Part shown: positions 1 through 5,837 of the stretch, piece by piece
How positions within the stretch are numbered: position 1 is the first letter of the stretch
Layout: each line of letters begins with the position of its first letter
NCBI GenBank assembly: GCA_021781185.1
Contig: JAJXXI010000332.1
Coordinates: 1 to 5,837 of the forward strand
Reading direction: 5' to 3'
DNA: 5,837 nt
Source of the DNA: a bacterium
GTDB lineage: Bacteria; Verrucomicrobiota; Verrucomicrobiia; Limisphaerales; UBA11358
Program-made: the position numbers and the translations under genes
The notes under the pieces: generated by a model
Databases searched by the model: none
What the model was told of the DNA's origin: nothing
The model's input: the letters and a program-made list of their open reading frames with translations, nothing else

Positions 1-2
1 CC

Positions 3-1079
3 TGGTGTCATGTCGCAGTCACCTTGGATGGCGCGGTGGGGGTGCTGTATCTGGATGGAAATCCTGTGGCCACCAATGCCGACCTGACCACCCGGCCCTG
101 GCAGACGCTCGCCCGTAACAATTATGTCGGCCGAAGCCAGTGGCCGGGCGATCCCTATTTTAGCGGCGAAATCAGTTCGTTCCGCATATTCGGCCGGGCT
201 TTAAGCCGCCAGGAAATTCAAAATCTGGCGTATGCGCCTCCAGCCCTGGCCCACCGCTACAGTTTCTCCGGTGACGTCCGGGATGGCATCGGCATGTCGC
301 ATGGCACGCTCTGTGGTGACGCCAGCATCACAAACAATGCGTTGCACCTCCCCGGCACATCCGGCAGCTTCGTGAATCTGCCCGGCGGCCTCATCTCAAG
401 CTCAACAGCGGTGACGATTGAATTCTGGGCCACGTTTGGAACGGAGGGAAATTTGGCGAGCGTTTTTGATTTTGGAAACCTCACCGGCAGTTCCGGGCAG
501 AATTTTCTTTTTTACAGTCCGCACACCGCCGCCAACGGCCAAACGCTGGGCTTTGCCACCACTTCAACGGTGAATTTCGACACGCCCGGCACGTTGGACA
601 ACCACACGGTTCATGTCGCCTGCATTGTGGATCCCCCCAATAATTACTGTGGAATTTATACGAACGGCGTGCTGCAAAGCACCCTTGCCACAACCTTGCC
701 GGCGCTCTCCACAGTGAGCACGGCCTGGTCATTCATCGGACGCTCCCTTTTCAGCACAAATGCCTGGCTTGATGCCAGCATTGATGAACTGCGCATTTAT
801 GATGGGCGGCTCACCCCGCAGGAAATCGCCGTGGACGACCAATTTGGCCCCGACGCACTGGCGCTGCCGGTGGCGATGACCGCGTCCAATTCGGATGCCG
901 GACTCACGTTGTCCTGGCCTTCCTGGGCGGTCGGCTTCACGCCTCAATCGGCTACTGACCTGACGAGCGGCAGTTGGACGGCCATCCCCCAGACTCCGGC
1001 TCTGAACAACAATCAATGGTCGCTAAATCTGCCGGCCACCAACGCCGAACAATTTTACCGGCTCGAAAGATCCAATTGA
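3..1079 (+). CDS. LamG/concanavalin-like lectin domain protein, 3' part (5' end off window)
   Basis: The frame is open from the first complete codon (position 3), and its first residues, WCHVAVTLDG then LYLDGNPV, are the middle of a LamG strand pattern. The true start is therefore upstream; the TTG at 24 is internal. The remainder of one LamG-type beta-sandwich runs to about 230 and ends with the usual 'GEISSFRIFGRALSRQEI' element. A complete second LamG fold follows (about 244-840), from 'LAHRYSFSGD' through 'VTIEFWATFG' to 'IDELRIYDGRLTPQEI'. A C-terminal beta-rich domain (about 850-1076) ends in 'FYRLERSN', a tail style common in secreted verrucomicrobial proteins. LamG folds bind carbohydrate or protein ligands and are often fused to glycoside hydrolases; no catalytic motif is visible here. 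It lies 109 bp upstream of an arabinanase on the same strand, so a polysaccharide-related role is plausible but inferred. The domain call is firm; the function is not. Confidence 0.85.
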   Translation, partial: WCHVAVTLDGAVGVLYLDGNPVATNADLTTRPWQTLARNNYVGRSQWPGDPYFSGEISSFRIFGRALSRQEIQNLAYAPPALAHRYSFSGDVRDGIGMSHGTLCGDASITNNALHLPGTSGSFVNLPGGLISSSTAVTIEFWATFGTEGNLASVFDFGNLTGSSGQNFLFYSPHTAANGQTLGFATTSTVNFDTPGTLDNHTVHVACIVDPPNNYCGIYTNGVLQSTLATTLPALSTVSTAWSFIGRSLFSTNAWLDASIDELRIYDGRLTPQEIAVDDQFGPDALALPVAMTASNSDAGLTLSWPSWAVGFTPQSATDLTSGSWTAIPQTPALNNNQWSLNLPATNAEQFYRLERSN

Positions 1080-1108
1080 ACAAACCATCAAATCAAATCA
1101 TCGCTTCT

Positions 1109-1146
1109 CCCTGCGGCGCGGGCAACGGTTCTCGCAACCGGCAGGG
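1109..1146 (+). terminator. Possible bulged hairpin after the LamG gene
   Basis: CCCTGC (1109-1114) pairs with GCAGGG (1141-1146), and CGGTT (1126-1130) pairs with AACCG (1136-1140) around a 5-nt loop. The two stems are contiguous on the 3' side but separated by an 11-nt bulge on the 5' side. A short TTTG follows. It lies 30 bp past the LamG stop and 43 bp before the next start. It could be a weak terminator or a leader structure for the arabinanase mRNA. There is no long U-tract, so the call is tentative. The rest of the 1080-1188 gap shows no convincing promoter. Confidence 0.22.
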
Positions 1147-1188
1147 TTTGGCCTGTGCCACCTCTCATCATCCTGCTGAAACCTTGTT

Positions 1189-2250
1189 ATGATACGTTTA
1201 GAAAACAACCAAAATTCCCCCGCCCGCCCCGGGTCCACATTTAATGCCGGCTGGGCTCTCGGTTTGCTGCTCGCCGGCAGCCTGCTGCCGGCGCAAGCCC
1301 GGCAGGTGAGCATTCACGATCCGGCCATGGCGAAGGAGGGCGACACCTACTATCTTTTCAGCACCGATCCGGGAATCAAATTCTATACCTCCCAGGACAT
1401 GATCCACTGGAAATATCGGGCGCGCGTGTTCCCGGGGGAACCCTCGTGGGCGAAAAGCGTGACGACCAATTTCGATGGCCATATCTGGGCGCCGGACATC
1501 GAATTTCACGACGGGAAATATCTTTTGTATTACGCCGTGTCCGCTCCGGGAAAAAACGCGTCGGCGATTGGCCTGACGATCAACAAAACGCTCGACCCCG
1601 ATTCGCCCGATTACAAATGGGAAGACCACGGCATTGTGCTGGAATCCATTCCCGGTCGCGACCTGTGGAATGCCATTGATCCGAACGTGATCGTGGATGC
1701 CAAGGGCACGCCCTGGCTGGACTTCGGTTCATTTTGGACCGGCATCAAGCTGGTTAAATTAAATGCGGACTGGACCTCGCTGGCGGAACCGCAGGAATGG
1801 TATTCACTCGCGAAACGGCAGCGCTCGTTTTTTACGGACGACCGGAATCCGGGCGACGCGGAGATCGAGGCCCCCTTTATTTTCAGACATGGCGGCTACT
1901 ATTACTTATTTGATTCCTGGGGCTTGTGCTGCCGGGGCAAAAACAGCACTTACAAAATCATGGTGGGACGCGCCAAGGACGTGATGGGGCCGTATTTCGA
2001 CAAGATGGGCAACAGCCTGCCCGAGGGCGGCGGCACTTTGGTGCTCGCCGGAAACAAGGACTGGCCGGGGCGTGGCGGCGCGAGTGTCTGCAGTTGCGAC
2101 GGCAAGGATTTTCTGGTTTTTCATGCCTATGAGGCTGCCGACAATGGTCTGCAAAAATTAAAGATCGCCCCGATTAATTGGGATGAAAACGGCTGGCCGG
2201 TCGTTGACGAAAAAACCGTGGACAATTATCACAGCGTGCTGGTCAAGTGA
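1189..2250 (+). CDS. Secreted GH43 endo-1,5-alpha-L-arabinanase
   Basis: This enzyme should hydrolyse internal alpha-1,5 links of arabinan outside the cytoplasm (EC 3.2.1.99 type). Residues 20-37 (hydrophobic GWALGLLLAGSLLPAQA) form a Sec signal peptide with a likely cut after AQA-37; there is no lipobox cysteine. The five-bladed GH43 propeller follows. Visible family marks are 'IHDPAMAKEGDTYYLFST' with the general base Asp44, 'DGHIWAPDIEF' (residues 96-106), 'WNAIDPNVIVD' with the pKa-tuning Asp164, 'FGSFWTGIKL' (179-188), 'IEAPFIFRHGGYYYLF' with the general acid Glu227, and 'CCRGKNSTYKI' (247-257). These motifs are those of arabinanases (subfamily 4/5 type) rather than xylosidases. The length of 353 aa is normal for a single-domain member, with no added binding module. 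The region usually written GPGH or GPGG is 'GRGGASV' here. The ATG is chosen because it puts the signal peptide at the N-terminus; no clear Shine-Dalgarno is visible. A GPH transporter and a second GH43 gene follow. Confidence 0.9.
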   Translation: MIRLENNQNSPARPGSTFNAGWALGLLLAGSLLPAQARQVSIHDPAMAKEGDTYYLFSTDPGIKFYTSQDMIHWKYRARVFPGEPSWAKSVTTNFDGHIWAPDIEFHDGKYLLYYAVSAPGKNASAIGLTINKTLDPDSPDYKWEDHGIVLESIPGRDLWNAIDPNVIVDAKGTPWLDFGSFWTGIKLVKLNADWTSLAEPQEWYSLAKRQRSFFTDDRNPGDAEIEAPFIFRHGGYYYLFDSWGLCCRGKNSTYKIMVGRAKDVMGPYFDKMGNSLPEGGGTLVLAGNKDWPGRGGASVCSCDGKDFLVFHAYEAADNGLQKLKIAPINWDENGWPVVDEKTVDNYHSVLVK

Positions 2251-2274
2251 CGAACGCGGCCGCACCCGACCACT

Positions 2275-2304
2275 TTGATCCATTGCGCTTGCATGATTCA
2301 TAAT
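2275..2304 (+). promoter_or_regulatory. Candidate sigma70-type promoter for symporter and exo-arabinofuranosidase
   Basis: TTGATC (2275-2280) matches the -35 consensus at 4 of 6 positions, and CATAAT (2299-2304) matches the -10 consensus at 5 of 6, with an 18-bp spacer. Transcription would start near 2311, leaving a leader of about 40 nt before the symporter ATG at 2351. The 9-base palindrome ATGATTCAT (2293-2301) overlaps the -10 element and could be an operator, though so short a palindrome may be chance. The arabinanase upstream could still read through, since no terminator is evident in this 100-bp gap. Confidence 0.33.
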
Positions 2305-2350
2305 GCCGCCATCAAACAATTGCACCCGGCGCTCCGTTGATTAAACACAA

Positions 2351-3724
2351 ATGAAAACCACCAGACTGACTGTCCTCGAAAAAATCGGCTTCGGCGGGGG
2401 TGACGCGGCTGTGAATGTGGTGTGGTCGTCGCTGGCCCTCATCATCACCTATTTCTACACGGACGTGTTCCGGCTGAACCCGGCCAACCTCGCGATGCTG
2501 GGCCTGCTCCCGCGCCTGATTGATGCGTTTGCGGATGTGGGAATGGGCATGTTTACTGACAGCCACACCACGCGCTGGGGACGTTACCGGCCCTATTTTC
2601 TCATCTTCGCCGTCCCCTTCGGCATTTCGGTCATGCTGGTGTTCACCACTCCGGATTTGTCCTACAGCGGCAAACTGATCTGGGCCTACGCGACGTATAT
2701 TTTGATGATGCTGGTGTTCACGGCGGTGACGATTCCCTACATCTCGCTGCCCGGGGTGTTGACGGCGGATCCGCAGGAACGTCTCTCCGCCAACGGATAT
2801 CGCCTGTTTTTTGCCAAGGGGGCCGCGCTGATGGTCACCACGTTTGTCCCGCTGTTTGCAGCTCATTGGGGACAGGAACACATCGCCCGGGGCTATCAGG
2901 TTTCAATGGCGATATTGGCCGTGGCGGCCTCACTGCTGTTCATTTTCTGTTTCTTCACCACCACCGAACGCGTCACTCACAAAAGCGACCGCAAGCCGCT
3001 GAAGCAGCAGCTCAGCCTGCTGTTCCACAATGATCAATGGATGGTGCTGGCCGGTGTCTGTGTGATCGGCACGATCGGCTACGTGATTCGCGGGTCCGTG
3101 GCGATCTATTACGCGAAATACTTTCTCGGTGGCGATGCCAAACTGGTGTCTATTTTCATCACCACCGGCGTGATTGGCAACATTCTCGCCATGGTCGCCT
3201 CCACGTGGATCACGAAGAAGTTTTGCAAAATCCAGCTCTTTCGCTGGTCACAGTTCATCACGTTCGCCCTGAGCGTGGGCATGTATTTTGCAGTGAAGCC
3301 CGGCGACCGTGCCATGGCCGTGCTGCTGTATTTCCTCATCAACTTCATCGTGGACATGCAGGGGCCGGTGTTCTGGTCCATCATTTCGGAAGCAGTGGAC
3401 TTTGGCGAAGTCAAGAGCGGCAAGCGCGTGGCGGGCATGGCGTTTGGCGGCATTTCCTTCGCGCAGAAGATGGGCATGAGCCTCGCCGCCGGCATGGTGG
3501 GCTGGCTGCTGACTTATTATAATTACCAAGCGGACAAGGTGCAGAGCGCGTTCACGCTCAACGGCATTGCGTTGATGCTCACGGTCATTCCCGGCTGCTT
3601 CCACCTCGTGATGGGGCTGCTGATGTGCAAATACTTCATCACCGACAAGTATTATAACGAAAAAATCCGGGAACAGGTCACCCACGAGGTCTTGGAGGAC
3701 GCCAAGCCGACGTCCGCCGCCTGA
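2351..3724 (+). CDS. GPH-family (MelB-like) sugar:cation symporter, probably for arabino-oligosaccharides
   Basis: This is an inner-membrane secondary transporter of the glycoside-pentoside-hexuronide:cation branch of the major facilitator superfamily. Its 457 aa are the usual length, with about 12 hydrophobic segments in two halves, a hydrophilic middle loop (about 203-228) and a charged C-terminal tail. Family marks are 'EKIGFGGGDAAVN' at the N-terminus, 'LIDAFADVGMG' (56-66) followed by 'TRWGRYRPY' (74-82), 'IPYISLPGVLTADPQERLSA' (128-147), and 'AVDFGEVKSGKRVAGMAFG' in the second half. Asp58 and Asp62 keep the four-residue spacing of the two cation-site aspartates of MelB, and Lys373 in 'FAQKMG' fits the conserved helix XI lysine, so Na+ or H+ coupling is likely. 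The substrate is inferred only from the flanking arabinan-degrading genes; other pentosides or disaccharides are possible. The ATG fits the family N-terminus; no strong ribosome site is seen. The next gene starts 36 bp downstream. Confidence 0.9.
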   Translation: MKTTRLTVLEKIGFGGGDAAVNVVWSSLALIITYFYTDVFRLNPANLAMLGLLPRLIDAFADVGMGMFTDSHTTRWGRYRPYFLIFAVPFGISVMLVFTTPDLSYSGKLIWAYATYILMMLVFTAVTIPYISLPGVLTADPQERLSANGYRLFFAKGAALMVTTFVPLFAAHWGQEHIARGYQVSMAILAVAASLLFIFCFFTTTERVTHKSDRKPLKQQLSLLFHNDQWMVLAGVCVIGTIGYVIRGSVAIYYAKYFLGGDAKLVSIFITTGVIGNILAMVASTWITKKFCKIQLFRWSQFITFALSVGMYFAVKPGDRAMAVLLYFLINFIVDMQGPVFWSIISEAVDFGEVKSGKRVAGMAFGGISFAQKMGMSLAAGMVGWLLTYYNYQADKVQSAFTLNGIALMLTVIPGCFHLVMGLLMCKYFITDKYYNEKIREQVTHEVLEDAKPTSAA

Positions 3725-3760
3725 ATTTCACCCCTTATCAAACCCAGGCTGGAATCCACC

Positions 3761-4708
3761 ATGAACATATTATCGCCCCTGATTCAACAACGCGCCGACC
3801 CTTTCATCGGCAAACACACTGATGGCTGGTATTATTTCACCGCGTCGGTTCCAACGTATGACCGCCTCGAAGTGCGCCGCGCCCGGACCATTGCGGGACT
3901 CGCCACGGCCACGCCGGTGGATGTTTGGCGCAAACCCGATACCGGCCCGCTGAGCGAGCTGATCTGGGCCCCCGAAATTCATTTTAACCAAGGCGCATGG
4001 CAGATCTATTTCGCCGCCGCCCCGACGCGCGCCATCAAAGACGATCTATTCCAGCACCGCGTTTACGCCATTACCGCCGTTGCCGCCAATCCGCTGGAAG
4101 GCCAGTGGACCGAGCCGGTCCGCATCGAGACCGGGATGGATACGTTCTGTCTCGATGCCACCACCTTTACTCACAAAGGCGTGCTCTATTATGTCTGGGC
4201 GCAGAAGGAAAGCGGCATTGCCGGCAATTCAAACCTCTACATCGCGCCCATGGCCACACCCACGCGGCTGGCCGCAAAGGCCGTGCGGCTCTCCATTCCG
4301 GAACTGGACTGGGAAACCCGTGGGTTTTCCGTCAACGAGGGTCCGGCGGTGCTGATCCGCAACGGCCGGGTGTTTCTCAGCTATTCGGCCAGCGCCACGG
4401 ACGAGAACTACTGCGTCGGCCTGTTGCACGCCCCGGCGGATGCCGACCTGCTTAACCCGCGCAGTTGGAGCAAAGCACCCCAGCCAGTGTTCAAGACCTG
4501 CTACGAGCATGGCGTTTATGGACCGGGCCACAACAGTTTTACGGTTTCGGAGGATGGGAAGACCGACCTGCTGGTTTACCACGCCCGCACTTATAACAAA
4601 ATTGAAGGCGATCCGTTGTGGGATCCCAACCGGCACACCTACGTCAAGCCCTTGAAGTGGGACAATCAAGGCATGCCCATCTTCGGCCGACCTTCGCAAA
4701 TTGAATGA
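3761..4708 (+). CDS. Cytoplasmic GH43 exo-alpha-1,5-L-arabinofuranosidase (subfamily 26-like)
   Basis: This enzyme probably removes L-arabinose from the ends of alpha-1,5-arabino-oligosaccharides. The protein is 315 aa and begins directly with the propeller, with no signal peptide or membrane segment, so it should act in the cytoplasm on imported sugar. 'QQRADPFIGKHTDGWYYFTA' followed by 'SVPTYDRLEVRRA' is the typical opening of this GH43 group (known from a Streptomyces exo-arabinofuranosidase). The general base is Asp13 (codon 3797-3799), the pKa-modulating residue Asp132 in 'FCLDATTF' (4154-4156), and the general acid Glu193 in 'SVNEGPAVL' (4337-4339). 'WAPEIHF' (69-75) and 'YGPGHNSF' with His257, the usual ion-binding histidine, are also present. 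The active site looks complete. It follows the symporter by 36 bp, so co-transcription is likely. The ATG is 12 codons before the catalytic Asp, as expected for this leaderless group. Release of arabinobiose rather than arabinose cannot be excluded from sequence. Confidence 0.88.
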   Translation: MNILSPLIQQRADPFIGKHTDGWYYFTASVPTYDRLEVRRARTIAGLATATPVDVWRKPDTGPLSELIWAPEIHFNQGAWQIYFAAAPTRAIKDDLFQHRVYAITAVAANPLEGQWTEPVRIETGMDTFCLDATTFTHKGVLYYVWAQKESGIAGNSNLYIAPMATPTRLAAKAVRLSIPELDWETRGFSVNEGPAVLIRNGRVFLSYSASATDENYCVGLLHAPADADLLNPRSWSKAPQPVFKTCYEHGVYGPGHNSFTVSEDGKTDLLVYHARTYNKIEGDPLWDPNRHTYVKPLKWDNQGMPIFGRPSQIE

Positions 4709-4768
4709 CCGAGATGCGAAGCAAGGCGCAGCGATGTTCAGACCGTTGTCAGCCCGCTGCCAACCGTC

Positions 4769-4813
4769 AAAACCGGCGGGAAGAAAAATCAAACTGCTCT
4801 AATTGCCGGTTTT
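4769..4813. terminator. Candidate bidirectional terminator between convergent genes
   Basis: AAAACCGGC (4769-4777) and GCCGGTTTT (4805-4813) form a perfect 9-bp inverted repeat around a 27-nt loop. The A-run/T-run ends give a short U-tract in transcripts from either strand, as expected between two genes that converge here. The right arm overlaps the last codons of guaB. The long loop and only five GC pairs make it weak. A competing stem, CCCGC (4753-4757) with GCGGG (4776-4780), is also possible. Nothing else is seen in the 90-bp gap. Confidence 0.33.
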
Positions 4814-5837
4814 CAATTCCACGACGTCGTGCGGAGCGGCTTCGCGCTGGCCGGCCGGGCTGACGCGGATGTAGCGCGCCTTTTGCCGGAGCTGTTCGAG
4901 ATTGCCCGCACCGAGATAGCCCATGCCGCTCTGAATGCCGCCGATGAGCGTGGCGAGCACGCGGTCCACCGAGCCGCAGACTTCCTTGAGCGCCTCAATG
5001 CCTTCGGCGGCGAGCTTGCGGGTGGCATCGGCGTTTTCGTGGCCGTAACGCGCCGCGCTGCCGGATTTCATGGCGGCCAGGCTGCCCATGCCGCGATAAT
5101 GCTTATACATTTTGCCGCTGATCTCAATGGCTTCGCCGGGAGCCTCGGTGCAACCGGCCAAAATGCCGCCGCAAATCACCGCTTGCGAAAGCGTCATGGC
5201 TTTCACGATGTCGCCGGACTTGGTAATGCCGCCGTCCGCGAGCACGGCCACCTTCTTTTTGGCCGCCGCACGGGAACAGACGTAAAGCGCCGTCATCTGC
5301 GGAATGCCCACCCCGGCCACCATGCGGGTGGTGCAAATTGAGCCGGGCCCTTGCCCGACCTTGATGGCGTTCGCACCGCAGTCGGCGAGATATTCCACGC
5401 CCGCCGCACTGGTGACGTTGCCGGCGATGAGAGGCAGCTTCGGAAACGCGTCGCGCAGCACCTTGACGGTGTCGCCCACGCCTTTGCTGTGGCCGTGCGC
5501 GGTGGAAACGGCCACGACATCCACGCCGCGTTCGACGAGCGCACCGACGTGGTTGAGGATGCGCTCGCGGTCCAGTCCGCCAAACGCGTTCCGGGTCGCG
5601 GAAACCGCCGCTCCGCAAATAAGGCGGAACTGCGCGTCGCGCGCCGGCTTGAACTGCGCCTTGCGTTCCTGCTGGATGCGCTCAACGTCGCTCAGAGTGA
5701 TCAGGCCGTGCATGTTGTCCTCGTCATCCACGACCAGCAATTTGTGGATGCCGATGTGCTCGGTGAAAAACTTGTCGGCCCGGGCGATCGGATCCTTGCC
5801 CAGTTCCTTCTGGGTGATGGTGTGAACCAGTTTGCGG
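4799..5837 (-). CDS. guaB: IMP dehydrogenase, C-terminal part (5' end off window)
   Basis: IMP dehydrogenase oxidises IMP to XMP with NAD+, the first committed step of GMP synthesis, in the cytoplasm. The frame is open to the right edge, where '[14 protein letters not shown]...[22 protein letters not shown]' is the second CBS repeat of the regulatory Bateman module; the first CBS repeat and barrel start are missing. TTG at 5738-5740 is an internal leucine codon, not a start. The (beta/alpha)8 barrel then shows '[14 protein letters not shown]', '[20 protein letters not shown]' with the catalytic Cys (codon 5333-5335), '[12 protein letters not shown]', '[12 protein letters not shown]', '[10 protein letters not shown]' and the catalytic Arg-Tyr pair in 'AARYGHE' (5050-5045). 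'[18 protein letters not shown]' and 'APHDVVELK' near the C-terminus are standard. Departures are Ser in place of Asp in the 'DTAHGHS' motif (codon 5504-5506) and a flap reading '[13 protein letters not shown]' instead of the usual EG(R/Y)VPYKG type. GMP reductase is unlikely because of the CBS module and flap. It converges on the arabinan genes and is probably unrelated to them. Confidence 0.95.
   Translation of the reverse strand, partial: RKLVHTITQKELGKDPIARADKFFTEHIGIHKLLVVDDEDNMHGLITLSDVERIQQERKAQFKPARDAQFRLICGAAVSATRNAFGGLDRERILNHVGALVERGVDVVAVSTAHGHSKGVGDTVKVLRDAFPKLPLIAGNVTSAAGVEYLADCGANAIKVGQGPGSICTTRMVAGVGIPQMTALYVCSRAAAKKKVAVLADGGITKSGDIVKAMTLSQAVICGGILAGCTEAPGEAIEISGKMYKHYRGMGSLAAMKSGSAARYGHENADATRKLAAEGIEALKEVCGSVDRVLATLIGGIQSGMGYLGAGNLEQLRQKARYIRVSPAGQREAAPHDVVELKTGN

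Noticed and set aside
24..26. TTG as the start of the LamG protein
   Set aside because: Codons before it (WCHVAVT) are part of the conserved LamG strand pattern, so the gene begins off the window.
1091..1103. Short tandem AATCA-like repeats after the LamG stop
   Set aside because: There are only two to three imperfect units, too few to call a repeat array or operator.
2312..2881. 189-codon open frame on the - strand over the symporter start
   Set aside because: It is opposite a clear GPH transporter, rich in His/Arg/Gln with no family motif, and would run through the gap and candidate promoter.
4229..4792. 187-codon open frame on the - strand over the exo-arabinofuranosidase
   Set aside because: It is a shadow of the GH43 gene with intact catalytic residues on the + strand; the frame itself has no domain signature.
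4714..4857. Small frame (47 codons, + strand) starting in the gap after the exo-enzyme
   Set aside because: It is Arg/Cys-rich, has no ribosome site, and its second half lies antisense to the end of guaB.
5738..5740. TTG as a start codon for a shorter IMP dehydrogenase
   Set aside because: The frame continues upstream with a good CBS repeat to the window edge, so this codon is an internal leucine within that repeat.
4829..5825. Long open frames on the + strand opposite guaB (4829-5341 and 5304-5825)
   Set aside because: They are antisense to a well-conserved IMP dehydrogenase, have low-complexity Ala/Arg-rich composition and show no recognisable domain; GC-rich shadow frames.

Overview
The window looks like chromosomal DNA from a GC-rich, Gram-negative-type bacterium, most likely a member of the Verrucomicrobiota (Pedosphaera/Limisphaera-like). 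This rests on the style of the first gene: tandem LamG-type lectin folds, a 'HRYSFSGD...G' opening and a C-terminal domain ending in 'FYRLE', a combination common in that phylum. The weak or absent Shine-Dalgarno sequences fit but prove nothing. The assignment is an inference from protein style, not from a marker gene.

Layout: (1) positions 3-1079 (+) are the 3' end of a long secreted LamG/concanavalin-fold protein whose start lies outside the window. (2) 1189-2250 (+) encodes a GH43 endo-1,5-alpha-L-arabinanase with a Sec signal peptide. (3) 2351-3724 (+) encodes a 12-helix sugar:cation symporter of the GPH (MelB-like) family. (4) 3761-4708 (+) encodes a second GH43 enzyme, of the exo-alpha-1,5-L-arabinofuranosidase type, with no signal peptide. 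(5) 4799 to the right edge (-) is the 3' part of guaB, IMP dehydrogenase, a housekeeping gene that converges on the sugar genes.

Genes 2-4 read as a compact arabinan-utilisation cassette. The exported endo-enzyme would cut the alpha-1,5-arabinan backbone outside the cytoplasm, the symporter would import the short arabino-oligosaccharides, and the cytoplasmic exo-enzyme would release L-arabinose. No SusC/SusD pair, ABC transporter, regulator or arabinose catabolic gene (araA/B/D) is visible. The 36-bp gap between symporter and exo-enzyme suggests co-transcription. A plausible sigma70-like promoter lies just upstream of the symporter. The LamG protein may be part of the same locus, as a carbohydrate-binding or CAZyme-attached module, but its catalytic part, if any, is off the left edge.

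The gene-free gaps (about 109, 100, 36 and 90 bp) are short. I see no RNA genes, CRISPR arrays, insertion sequences or other mobile-element signals. I found no clearly new biological system. The most interesting points are the minimal arabinan pathway and several active-site substitutions in the endo-arabinanase and the IMP dehydrogenase.
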